NCBI RefSeq assembly: GCF_018613935.1
Contig: NZ_JAGGPF010000002.1
Coordinates: 1-64,000 of the forward strand
Source: Agromyces sp. ISL-38
GTDB lineage: Bacteria; Actinomycetota; Actinomycetes; Actinomycetales; Microbacteriaceae
DNA: 64,000 nucleotides
Direction of reading: 5' to 3'
Every line of letters starts with the position of its first letter. The first letter of the stretch is position 1. The translations under genes and the position numbers were made by a program. The notes below the pieces were generated by a model. It made no database searches, was not told the DNA's origin, and worked only from the letters and a program-made list of their open reading frames with translations. Below are positions 35,552 to 43,183 of the stretch, one piece after another.

Positions 35552-38007
35552 GCGCTAACCCCGATTGCAGCTAGGTTCCGCGCCACCTTTGCACTTAGTT
35601 CGTTCACGTGACTGTCAATTTCGCCGAGGGTAGTTCCGTACCGACTCACCAGCACACGCAATCGTTCGATGAGGAGCCGCAGAAGTGACGCGACCTCTCC
35701 AGAAACGCCATTGTCGATAGTGGCACCCCACTTGTAATTGATGACGAGCTCCCGCACGTCGGATTCATTCAATCGCCCATATTGAGCAAGCGTCGCCTGC
35801 TCCAGAGCTAGATTCGCGTCCTTCGCTGCCCTCTTTGCGACGGTCTCCGCCTTGAAGAGTGTGACGACGTGATCAAGTGCCGCGATCTCGTCGGCCTCGG
35901 CGCCTTCGGCCTTCGCCGCCTTAAGCCGGTCTGTTGCCAGCTTGCTTGTTACCTTGCCCTCGTCATCGGCAGCATCGAACAGCAATCCCTCTTCAACGGC
36001 GTGCTCTTCGACGTACTCGACAATGGCCAGAGTGGCCGCTTCAACGTCAGCCTGGAATAGGTCGAGTTGGGCCCTTTCAGTCTTGAAATAGCGCTCGACG
36101 ATCAGTTCCGGGGGCACGAGGTCGGCGACCCAACGCGCTGCTCTAGCACCCGTGCCGAAGATCAGGTGCGCGTCCTCATAAATAGGCTTCTTGTTCTTGT
36201 CCTCGCCGAGGATCCGAGCGGGGCGGGGTTTCGATGCATCGAGCCAGCCCTCGCTCATGATCAGAGCGACGTCGTCGTGCATCACCGCATGCCAGTAGCG
36301 CATGAGCTGCTCATAGACGCCGTACTCGTCGATCAACGGGCGGGTACGGAAGCGGATCAGCAGTTCCTCACCGAGGGACTCGATGAGTTCGTTCGGTAGC
36401 GTTGTTGCTGTGATGCCCTCGAGCTCAGCTCGATGACCCGTCCACCACTGCGCCAACTGGCCTTTCACCTCGTCGTGGAAGGCGCGATATTCGGCTGAGC
36501 CGGTGATCGTGGCCTGAATCGCGCCTTTGTCAATGGCGAGCTCGGAGTAGCCGGGTCGCAGAGGCTTGAAGAGTGTCATCGGCTGAGATGGAAACGCATC
36601 CCAGTAGGCCTGCAGAGCGTCGAGGTCACGATCGGGAATGCCGCCCTGGAGGTGGGCGTGCAGGTCTTGGATGTCCTCGGGTTCCGACGAATCGACATAG
36701 CGTGGGATGTTCAGGTTGTAGTCGTTCTTCGCGTCGGCGATCTCGTTGAGCGGCACCTTGCGCGAATAACGCGGCACTTCGAGCTCCCTAGTGAAGACGT
36801 CCACGATCTTGTGCATGTCGCGCGGTCGGAGGCGGTTCTTCGGGCCGTCCTTTTCGAAACCTTTTGAGGCATCGATCATGAAAATGTCAGTGCGGTCGGC
36901 GGCGTTCTCCTTGTCGAGAACGACGATGCATGCCGGGATGCCGGTGCCATAGAAGAGGTTGGCTGGCAACCCGATGATGGCCTTGATGTAACCGCGCTTG
37001 ACGATCTCGCGGCGAATAGTTGCCTCGGTGTTGCCACGGAACAGCACGCCGTGCGGCAGGATGACCGCGCCCTTGCCGGTCGACTTCAGCGACTTGAGGA
37101 TGTGTAGAAGGAAGGCGTAGTCGCCATTCTTTTCCGGTGGGCGACCGAACTCGAAGCGGCCATAACCCTCCTCAAGTCCATTCGTCCAGGTCTTCACGGA
37201 GAAAGGCGGATTGGCGACGACGAAGTCGAAGGTCTGAATCGTCTTGGGATCCTTGAGGAACCTCGGCCTCGCGATGGTGTTGCCCGGCTCGATCTCCGCG
37301 GTCGCGTTGCCGTGCAGGATCATGTTCATGACGGCAAGCGCCCACGTGGCGTTGTCCATCTCTTGGCCGTACACCGTTAGGCCATTGGGTGCGGCGGCGG
37401 CAACCTTCAGCAGGAGCGAGCCGGAGCCGCAGGTTGGGTCATAGACGGTCGCCGACTTAGGTGTGCTCGACGTGATGCCGATGAGCTGCGCCATGACGCG
37501 CGAGACTTCGGCGGGCGTGTAGAACTGACCCTTCGACTTGCCAGACTCGGTCGCGAAGTGACGCATGAGGTACTCATACGCATCGCCCAATAGGTCGTCG
37601 CCCTCGGCGCGCGAACCGGAGAAATCGAGGTCTTGGAAGATGCCTAGCAGGTTGCTGAGGCGAGCGACCATGTCTTTACCGTCGCCGAGCTTGTTCGGGT
37701 CGTTGAAGTTGGCGTTGTTAATGACTCCGACGAGTTCGTTCTCGTCAGCGAGCGCACGAATTGCGACGTTTATCCGCTCGCCGATGTCGGGCTTGTGCTT
37801 GAGCAAGAGCAGGTCGTCGAATGAGCTGCCCTTCGGAACGACGATCAAGCTGTTCTTGCTCACCTTCGCCTTATCCGAGACGTACTTCACGAAGAGCAAG
37901 GTCAGGACGTAGTCCTTGTACTGCGAGGCATCCATTGAGCCGCGTAGTTCGTCAGCCCCCTTCCAGAGGGAGCTATACAGATCCGACTTCTTGAGCGCCA
38001 CTACCAC
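35548..38007 (-). CDS. hsdM: Type I RM DNA methyltransferase subunit (819 aa)
   Basis: N6-adenine methyltransferase. The SAM-binding motif I is TVYDPTCGSGSLLLK (DPTCGSG at 190-196) and the catalytic motif is ANPPFS (NPPF at 266-269). The N-terminal helical HsdM domain precedes. At 819 aa it is longer than classic HsdM (about 500): the extra C-terminal 300 residues include a Lys/Glu/Ala-rich helical segment and an alpha-helical end, as in one large HsdM group. Start is GTG at 38007 with GAAGGTGG upstream; a GTG two codons later is also possible. First gene of the eight-gene operon. Confidence 0.93.
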   Translation of the reverse strand: MVVALKKSDLYSSLWKGADELRGSMDASQYKDYVLTLLFVKYVSDKAKVSKNSLIVVPKGSSFDDLLLLKHKPDIGERINVAIRALADENELVGVINNANFNDPNKLGDGKDMVARLSNLLGIFQDLDFSGSRAEGDDLLGDAYEYLMRHFATESGKSKGQFYTPAEVSRVMAQLIGITSSTPKSATVYDPTCGSGSLLLKVAAAAPNGLTVYGQEMDNATWALAVMNMILHGNATAEIEPGNTIARPRFLKDPKTIQTFDFVVANPPFSVKTWTNGLEEGYGRFEFGRPPEKNGDYAFLLHILKSLKSTGKGAVILPHGVLFRGNTEATIRREIVKRGYIKAIIGLPANLFYGTGIPACIVVLDKENAADRTDIFMIDASKGFEKDGPKNRLRPRDMHKIVDVFTRELEVPRYSRKVPLNEIADAKNDYNLNIPRYVDSSEPEDIQDLHAHLQGGIPDRDLDALQAYWDAFPSQPMTLFKPLRPGYSELAIDKGAIQATITGSAEYRAFHDEVKGQLAQWWTGHRAELEGITATTLPNELIESLGEELLIRFRTRPLIDEYGVYEQLMRYWHAVMHDDVALIMSEGWLDASKPRPARILGEDKNKKPIYEDAHLIFGTGARAARWVADLVPPELIVERYFKTERAQLDLFQADVEAATLAIVEYVEEHAVEEGLLFDAADDEGKVTSKLATDRLKAAKAEGAEADEIAALDHVVTLFKAETVAKRAAKDANLALEQATLAQYGRLNESDVRELVINYKWGATIDNGVSGEVASLLRLLIERLRVLVSRYGTTLGEIDSHVNELSAKVARNLAAIGVSA

Positions 38008-38211
38008 GTCACCACCTTCGGCGACTTCGTTGCCGCTGCATCTTGAGTTGTGGGTCTGATCATGTCGTTGCGTCTACTCCTCCACGCAGAGGTGGTTGTA
38101 ATGGTTACTCACAGGCTTGCCCACAGCGTACCGGCGTAGGCCGACACGGGCTGGGCGAAACTGTGGGTGATTCGCGTTCGGGAGCGAGGCTCAACCGATG
38201 TGCAATATCTG
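38008..38211 (-). promoter_or_regulatory. Long untranslated leader of the defence operon
   Basis: About 204 bp lie between the likely transcription start (near 38211) and the hsdM start, long for an operon whose other junctions overlap. It contains the inverted repeat CCCACAG (38120-38126) / CTGTGGG (38161-38167), with a 34-nt spacer, and a TTGCCCACA (38117-38125) that resembles the actinobacterial DnaA box. Whether these are binding sites or an RNA stem is unknown. Confidence 0.35.
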
Positions 38212-38217
38212 CTCGTA

Positions 38218-38246
38218 ATTATACCTTGATCAGGTCTTTTTAAGAA
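38218..38246 (-). promoter_or_regulatory. Promoter of the hsd-qat operon
   Basis: On the minus strand: -35 TTCTTA (38241-38246), 17-bp spacer, and a perfect consensus -10 TATAAT (38218-38223). Such a consensus -10 is rare in high-GC DNA. 38247-38409 beyond it shows no gene. Confidence 0.6.
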
Positions 38247-38409
38247 GCACAAACGAAGCCGAGCAGGTGCTCGACGCAAATGCTGCTCATAGCAGCGGGC
38301 AACCAGTGTCCTAAGGGTAGGAGGCGTGCGGTGGAGCGGGGGTGTTCGGCGGCCGATCCGGGAGCGAGCGCATCGTGGCTCGTCGTCCCGGATCGGTCAC
38401 CGCGTCCAG

Positions 38410-38733
38410 TCAGGCGTTGGACGGCTTGGCGCGCGCGCCCTTGGGAGCGGGTGCGCTGCCTCCGAAGATGGCCTCGATCGCGCTCTGCTTGGTCTTCGCT
38501 TCGCGCTCGATCTCGGCCCGCACCGTCTCGGCCCGTGCGAGGACCTTCGGGTCGGACTTGCTGGTCTCGACCCAGGCCTCGAGGGCGAGACGGATCTCTT
38601 CGGTGACGCTGCGGTCGTTGAGCTGGGCGATGACGTCCAATTGCGCTCGCAGGTCGTCCGTCATGCGCACGGCGAGCGTCCGCACCGGACTTGGTGCCGC
38701 CGGAAGCCCGGCAGCGGGGTTGTTCTCACTCAT
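38410..38733 (-). CDS. Ribbon-helix-helix (CopG/ParD-like) regulator (107 aa)
   Basis: Start at the ATG 38733, with GAGGAGG 7 nt upstream; an upstream in-frame Met is less likely. Residues about 22-55 (RTLAVRMTDDLRAQLDVIAQ, then NDRSVTEEIRLALEAWVE) have the strand-helix-helix pattern of RHH DNA-binding proteins, followed by a charged helix (DPKVLARAETVRAEIEREAK) and a disordered basic tail. No toxin gene is adjacent, so an antitoxin role is not supported. A mobile-element regulator or partition-type protein is more likely. Confidence 0.65.
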   Translation of the reverse strand: MSENNPAAGLPAAPSPVRTLAVRMTDDLRAQLDVIAQLNDRSVTEEIRLALEAWVETSKSDPKVLARAETVRAEIEREAKTKQSAIEAIFGGSAPAPKGARAKPSNA

Positions 38734-38904
38734 GGTGAGCCTCCTCATCGGAAGCGGCCGACGAATCCCTGGTGGATTCCTCTTGTGATAAGCCGCAGGC
38801 CGGTGAGGAACGAGGACGATTATGAACCGGTCCGCGCGTGCGTCAATCTTCCGATCGTGAGCGTTGTGAAAACCACTACAAGCTGTCCCAACGCACCGTC
38901 TGGG

Positions 38905-39162
38905 TCAAAGTGGCTTGAGCCGGGCAGCGATGTGATTGACGGCGGACGAACCGGCGTCGTAGACCGTCACGCCCTGAACGCGCGCCAGCAGGACACCGCC
39001 GCGCGGATCAGGGCGCTCGAGTACATCGCCGTCGTAGACCTTCGTGTCGAATGGAAACTTTGCCGAGTTGCCGGAAACGAAGCCGCGCACAGTCACACGC
39101 TCTTCCACGTCGGTTCCATAGTCCTTGATGATCGTCAACGTCTGGCGGTTCAGCAGACTCAT
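38905..39162 (-). CDS. Hypothetical protein (85 aa) in island
   Basis: ATG at 39162 with GAGGGGA 4 nt upstream. The protein begins MSLLNRQTLTIIKDYGTDVE and is predominantly beta-stranded, without Cys or TM segments. I do not recognise the family. It sits between a small membrane protein and the RHH regulator, all on the minus strand, so the three may form one unit. The 170 bp between it and the RHH gene shows nothing further. Confidence 0.55.
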   Translation of the reverse strand: MSLLNRQTLTIIKDYGTDVEERVTVRGFVSGNSAKFPFDTKVYDGDVLERPDPRGGVLLARVQGVTVYDAGSSAVNHIAARLKPL

Positions 39163-39213
39163 CGTTCCCCTCAGTCCATCCAATGCGCCGCAATCCGGCG
39201 ACCTCAACAAACG

Positions 39214-39387
39214 CTACCGGCGACTCGCCGAATTCCGACGACGCGCAGTGGGTAGCAGAGCGATGCCGACGATTGCTGCCCCGATGCCCAGCCACGTTGC
39301 CGGTTCCTCGGCTACCGCGTGCACGAACGACTGAATCGCCCTGTCGCAAGCTGCAAGGACGATCGCGATGAAATTGATCTGATCCAC
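39214..39387 (-). CDS. Small membrane protein (57 aa), leaderless
   Basis: Short reading frame from GTG 39387 to TAG 39214-39216. It begins DQINFIAIVLAACDRAIQSF and has a second hydrophobic helix (ATWLGIGAAIVGIALLP) followed by the basic tail ARRRNSASRR. Two helices with a positive C-terminus suggest an N-out or hairpin inner-membrane protein. TAGCCT lies 6 nt upstream of the GTG, with no Shine-Dalgarno, matching the leaderless pattern of the window. It precedes the 85-aa gene by 51 bp. Function unknown. Confidence 0.55.
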   Translation of the reverse strand: MDQINFIAIVLAACDRAIQSFVHAVAEEPATWLGIGAAIVGIALLPTARRRNSASRR

Positions 39388-39393
39388 AACACG

Positions 39394-39399
39394 AGGCTA
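39394..39399 (-). promoter_or_regulatory. -10 element of a leaderless start (TAGCCT)
   Basis: On the minus strand TAGCCT, 6 nt, then GTG at 39387. Confidence 0.45.
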
Positions 39400-39509
39400 A
39401 GCGGCACCACTGACACCGACAGATCCTGCCAAAACCCGGCAGCAGATGCGCTAGGCTCGCCGACTCCAGCAGTCACCCGAGTCATTCTCTGCGCGTCGGT
39501 CTGGGCCGC

Positions 39510-39515
39510 TACACT
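39510..39515 (+). promoter_or_regulatory. -10 element of a leaderless start (TACACT)
   Basis: TACACT, 6 nt, then ATG at 39522; no Shine-Dalgarno. Confidence 0.55.
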
Positions 39516-39521
39516 CGCGGC

Positions 39522-40646
39522 ATGATAGAACCGTCGGACTACGAGCTCGCGGCATGGCGTGGCATCCAACGGTTCAAGGGCCGCCCACTGTCACGGGCGA
39601 TGAGAAACGTCGGCGAGCAAGTTGCCATCGGCGCCGCGGGACTCGGCAAGCGTGCCACGACCTATCTGGAGAACCGTCCCCATGCCCAATCGGCCATTTC
39701 GCGTGGGCAGGACGCCGTCGCCAAGGGCGCTCGCACAGTCGGCACCGGCGCTCGCAGTGTCGCCGACACCCTCCCCGACGTCGTGGCCGACTGGAGCGGA
39801 GCGGCTATTGCATCGATGCGGCAGGCGTTGGGACGGGTCTCGCGAGCGGGACTCTCTGCCAAACGGGTGGTGGCGAGCCACCAGAGGCGCGGGCACGACG
39901 TCGCGTCGCTTTCTGATCTGCGTCGCCTCGACCTTCAGCAGATCGACGTTGTCCGTGGACGAGGCGCGAGTTGGTACTACCCGGCCGCCGCGGCGATCTC
40001 GGGAGCTGGTGCAGGGCTACTTATCTCCGGAGGAGAACTCGCCATCCCCGTCTCCGGCGGAGTCTCGGCAGCGCCCTCAGGAGCAGTAATCGTCGGCGCG
40101 GTCGCCGGCGACGCTGCCGTCGTTCTCGGACTCGCCTCTCGCTCCGTGGGCCATGTCTCGCTGCTCTACGGCTACGACCCCGAAGAGCCTGCCGAGAAGC
40201 TCTTCGTGATGTCCGTCGTCAACGCCGGGACAGCAATGACAGCCACCGCGAAGACCGCTGCGATGGCCGACATTTCGCGGCTCACCCAGGCGCTCGTCCG
40301 CGGCAAGGCCTGGGCGATCCTGGACAAGTCAGTTGTTACTCAGGTCTCCAAGCGGTTCGCGGCGGCATTCAGTGTTCGCTTTACCAAGCAATCGCTCGGC
40401 AAGGTCGTCCCCGTCGCCGGGATCGCCCTTGGCGGCGCCTTCAACTGGGCCACACTGGAGGCAATCGTTGATGCCGCGGACATCGCGTACCGGCGGCGGT
40501 TCCTCCTTGAGAAGTACCCACATCTCGGTGACGAGGAAGCAGCCGGGCCGCTTCCTGAAGTCAGCCCGGATGTCCCAGAGGACACCGACGAGGCGATCAG
40601 CGTGCTCCGCGAACTCGCAGATGCAGGCGGACCCGACCTCCCCTGA
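39522..40646 (+). CDS. EcsC-family-like protein (374 aa)
   Basis: The N-terminus MIEPSDYELAAWRGIQRFKG and the C-terminal half (DLQQIDVVRGRGASWYYPAAAAISGAG; VGHVSLLYGYDPEEPAEKLFVMSV; KVVPVAGIALGGAFNWATLEAI) match the EcsC protein-family pattern: amphipathic glycine-rich segments that associate with membranes. EcsC is named from an ABC-transporter operon of Bacillus; the molecular role is not known. It is divergent from the small membrane protein by 134 bp. As island cargo next to defence genes it is worth noting, but no defence role is established. Confidence 0.7.
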   Translation: MIEPSDYELAAWRGIQRFKGRPLSRAMRNVGEQVAIGAAGLGKRATTYLENRPHAQSAISRGQDAVAKGARTVGTGARSVADTLPDVVADWSGAAIASMRQALGRVSRAGLSAKRVVASHQRRGHDVASLSDLRRLDLQQIDVVRGRGASWYYPAAAAISGAGAGLLISGGELAIPVSGGVSAAPSGAVIVGAVAGDAAVVLGLASRSVGHVSLLYGYDPEEPAEKLFVMSVVNAGTAMTATAKTAAMADISRLTQALVRGKAWAILDKSVVTQVSKRFAAAFSVRFTKQSLGKVVPVAGIALGGAFNWATLEAIVDAADIAYRRRFLLEKYPHLGDEEAAGPLPEVSPDVPEDTDEAISVLRELADAGGPDLP

Positions 40647-40724
40647 CTGGGACGGTTCACACGCACCGAACGTTCCCCGATTCGCGACTGCACCGCAGCC
40701 AAGGGTCTCCGCAAGTTCGCTGGG

Positions 40725-41107
40725 TCAGCCAGCTTCCTCGATAAGCGTGAGCTGTATGCCATCTGGGCCGGCCAAGAAAGCTTGCGCGAAGCCGCCAGTC
40801 CTGCATCTGAGCCTCGTGCAAGCGCGGAAAGCCCGTCTCGCGCACGGGCACGGGCACTCCGGCCGCGCGGATGGCCCGCAACAGCTCGTCAAGTTCACCG
40901 ACGCGCAGCGTGCACCGGAACGCGCTGGTCGCTGGGTCAACCTCGGTGTACTGGAAGAACTCGAGCTCCAGCGGTCCGCGGTACAGGATAATCCAGCTAT
41001 CGTCCCGGTAGTGCTCCTCCAACCCGAAGCTTCGATAGAAGTCGCGGGTGGTTAGTAGCTCACGCGACGGGAGATTCGGCAGCGCGCGCCCGCCATCCTT
41101 CGGGCAT
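40725..41107 (-). pseudogene. VOC-family (bleomycin-resistance-like) gene with two frameshifts
   Basis: Reading from an ATG at 41107 (GGAG 2 nt upstream), the start MPEGWRAR is out of frame with LPNLPSRELLTTRDFYRSFG, which continues as EEHYRDDSWIILYRGPLELE to QMQDWRL near 40795. A second shift near 40785 leads to AQAFLAGPDGIQLTLIEEAG and the stop at 40725-40727. Joined, the three parts form a complete VOC/bleomycin-resistance-type protein of about 125 aa with the usual PRLHEAQ and DPDG-like blocks. Two separate shifts argue for a genuine pseudogene more than for sequencing error. Confidence 0.7.
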
Positions 41108-41171
41108 GACTCCTAGAAGCGATGACGAACTGAGTGCTGACTGCGCTCGTTGCGTGCGTTGAGAATGAGGC

Positions 41172-42395
41172 ATGCGCTTACCTCTCAATGCATCGCAGCT
41201 CGCCGTTCTTGGCTGGATCAGGGACGGCTGCCCACCTGAGAGCATCCCAGTCCCGACCTACAAGCAGTCGGCGAATACGCTTCGTGATCGCGGGCTCATC
41301 GAGCTCGACCGTAGGCGCGGTCGATGGCGCGCCGAGATCGTTGACGACGGCCGCTACTGTCTCGAGCACGGCGCCTATCCACCGGACCCGAGCACGATCG
41401 GCCGAAAGGCAACGAAGGCGCCAAGCCACCTTCAGGACCCGGCACCGGACAGACGCGATACGCCCTCCCATCCAATCAACGATGCGCCGACACCACCTCC
41501 AGTCGGTAGTCCGCCAGCGCGTGACGCGTCACCAGGCGAGGTCGCGCTGGCAACCGAACTTCGATCCCCACACCCGGCCGTCAAAGCGATCATTGACGAT
41601 CAAGGTCGGCTGGACGTCCCGAAAGAGCTGCGGCGCCGTGCGCTCCTGCTGCTGCATAGCATCGTGCGCGAAGCAATCCGTCGCGGTTGGACGGTCGAGT
41701 CGGCGACCCGTCCGAGCAGCGACCTCGCGACAATCAACGCCGGGCACCAGCCGGTCGGTATCCGCCTCAAAGGGCCGCAGAAACGAGTCCCGCACGTGAA
41801 GACCGCGAAAGAGATCGCCGACGACAAGCGTTGGTCGCACTCGTGGGCGCCGCGGTACGACTACCTCCCGACAGACAGGCTCAGGCTCGAGCTCCGCCCA
41901 GGCAATTATTCGGGCACAAACGTGGAGGACAGCATTCGTACCCAGGTCGAGCGAAAACTCGATCAAGTCTTCGCACTGATCCAGAAGGCGTCCGACGATC
42001 AACGAAAGCGGGAAACGGAGTGGCGACGTCGCCAGCTCGAGCAGGCACAGGCCCAGCAGATTGCCGCCGAGCGGAGCGCCCGCGGGCAGGCTTACGGCAC
42101 CTGGGTGAATTCGCTCGATGAGCTCCACGCGGCCTGGCAACGCTATGCCAGCCTGCGACAGCTCCTCGTTGACGCGCGCTCCGAGCTCCGAACGGTCGAG
42201 GACGAAGCACGGCGCGAATCGCTGACGCAGTTCCTAGCTTGGGCCGAAGTGCACCTCGAGATCGATCACCCTCTGACCGCGATGAACCTCCCGAACGGAG
42301 AGCCGGTTCTCGGCGACTATCAAGACTGGATCTGGACGCAGCGCAAGGCCACGCCCCAGAATGTCTGGCAGGCGTTCACTGGTGGCCTTCAATAG
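41172..42395 (+). CDS. Unknown protein with winged-helix-like N-terminus (407 aa)
   Basis: I do not recognise the family with certainty. The first 70 residues (LNASQLAVLGWIRDGCPPE, YKQSANTLRDRGLIELDRRRGRWRAEI) look like a winged-helix domain. A Pro-rich disordered linker follows (about 75-120), then a mixed region (ALLLLHSIVREAIRRGWTVESA) and a long charged coiled coil (QRKRETEWRRRQLEQAQAQQ). The end LGDYQDWIWTQRKATPQNVW is Trp-rich. Start is ATG at 41172 with GAGAATGAG upstream. DNA- or nucleoid-binding is plausible from the wHTH only. Confidence 0.6.
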   Translation: MRLPLNASQLAVLGWIRDGCPPESIPVPTYKQSANTLRDRGLIELDRRRGRWRAEIVDDGRYCLEHGAYPPDPSTIGRKATKAPSHLQDPAPDRRDTPSHPINDAPTPPPVGSPPARDASPGEVALATELRSPHPAVKAIIDDQGRLDVPKELRRRALLLLHSIVREAIRRGWTVESATRPSSDLATINAGHQPVGIRLKGPQKRVPHVKTAKEIADDKRWSHSWAPRYDYLPTDRLRLELRPGNYSGTNVEDSIRTQVERKLDQVFALIQKASDDQRKRETEWRRRQLEQAQAQQIAAERSARGQAYGTWVNSLDELHAAWQRYASLRQLLVDARSELRTVEDEARRESLTQFLAWAEVHLEIDHPLTAMNLPNGEPVLGDYQDWIWTQRKATPQNVWQAFTGGLQ

Positions 42396-42555
42396 CGCGT
42401 CGAACCCCTTCAACGAAGGCGGCTCGCCAGTTCCCTATCGGGAAAGGAATCGGCTCGTCGTGAAGCAGCGGCAGGCCTGCCGTCCGCATCGGCTCGGCTC
42501 GGCTACGAGCTCATCAACCTTGCTGTGGCAGGCTTCGGTGCCATACCTCAACGCA

Positions 42556-42690
42556 TCAGTGAGTGCTTCCGGCCGTCAAGTCAGGGATCTCATCCGGCAA
42601 CAAGTCGCGAACGTCAATTCGTAGCGCCTGTGCCAGCGCGATCAGGGTGAACAGGCGCGGGTTCATCGGCGTGCCCGGCTTCGCTGTCCC
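42556..42690 (-). pseudogene. C-terminal fragment of an XRE-family regulator
   Basis: The minus-strand frame ends RGTAKPGTPMNPRLFTLIAL / AQALRIDVRDLLPDEIPDLT at the TGA 42556-42558. This is the last part of a Cro/C1-type helix-turn-helix domain and its tail. The first half is missing: at about 42690 it runs into the recombinase remnant of the opposite strand. From 42396 to 42555 I see nothing. Confidence 0.5.
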
Positions 42691-42995
42691 GCGTCCACGT
42701 CGACCTCACCATCGGGGCCGACTACATTCGCGGCTGGCTCGAACTCCTGAGCAACCCCTACGAGCTCTACAAGAACGCCAGCAACGAATTGCGCCGACGC
42801 CTGAACCAAGCGATCTTCAAGCGCATCTTCGTCCTCGAGGGTGGACGCGTGCAGTCCGAGCTCAGCGAACCCGCCCGCGCGCTTGTGGAGGCTCAGATGG
42901 CCTGGACAGCCGCAGGGGGTCTGATGGCACAAATAGAAGAGGCCGACGCTTCCGCGGCAGCCTCTTCTGATTATGATTTCAATCCGCTCCCGGAG
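42690..42995 (+). pseudogene. C-terminal fragment of a large serine recombinase
   Basis: The frame reads VHVDLTIGADYIRGWLELLS, then NPYELYKNASNELRRRLNQA and IFKRIFVLEGGRVQSELSEP. The RRxLNQAIFKRIxV block is typical for the C-terminal region of large serine recombinases. No resolvase catalytic domain is left. The frame continues without a stop into the antisense of the tRNA-Ala gene, so its natural end cannot be placed. Together with the recombinase tail at 25395 it frames the island. Confidence 0.6.
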
Positions 42996-43038
42996 GGAAG
43001 CCCCACCTACCATGTCAATGGTTGGAGTAAGCGGCGTT

Positions 43039-43114
43039 TGGTGGACCCAGGGGGATTCGAACCCCCGACCTTCTCATTGCGAACGAGACGCGCTACCAAC
43101 TGCGCCATGGGCCC
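43039..43114 (-). tRNA. tRNA-Ala (anticodon CGC)
   Basis: Cloverleaf on the minus strand: acceptor GGGCCCA pairs with TGGGTCC, including G3-U70, the alanine identity pair. D arm with GCGC stems, anticodon arm TCTCG-TTCGCAA-TGAGA (anticodon CGC, reads GCG codons), variable AGGTC, T arm GGGGG-TTCGAAT-CCCCC, A73 and an encoded CCA at 43039-43041. 76 nt including CCA. The 3' end abuts the island's recombinase fragment, a common island-insertion side. Confidence 0.95.
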
Positions 43115-43183
43115 GAGCGAGAAAGAGCCTATCATTTCCCGGCGGCTGGTTCGCACCAGTGCTGGTCGTGGTGACCCGCCGGC

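Larger units (their letters stand above)
25395..43038. mobile_element. Genomic island carrying Qat plus type I RM defence
   Basis: The segment differs from both flanks in base composition: one sample line (33001-33060) is 50% GC by hand count against 70% for 3001-3060 in hrpA. It begins with a serine-recombinase C-terminal tail just after a strong terminator and ends with another recombinase fragment next to tRNA-Ala(CGC). It holds defence genes, unknown cargo and several decayed genes. No intact integrase is present, so it looks immobilised. Exact ends are not defined; I found no direct repeat of the tRNA 3' end at the left side. Confidence 0.65.

Noticed and set aside
43039-43114. Peptide-like reading VDPGGFEPPTF over the tRNA
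   Set aside because: This is the well-known antisense translation of a tRNA 3' half, not a protein domain.
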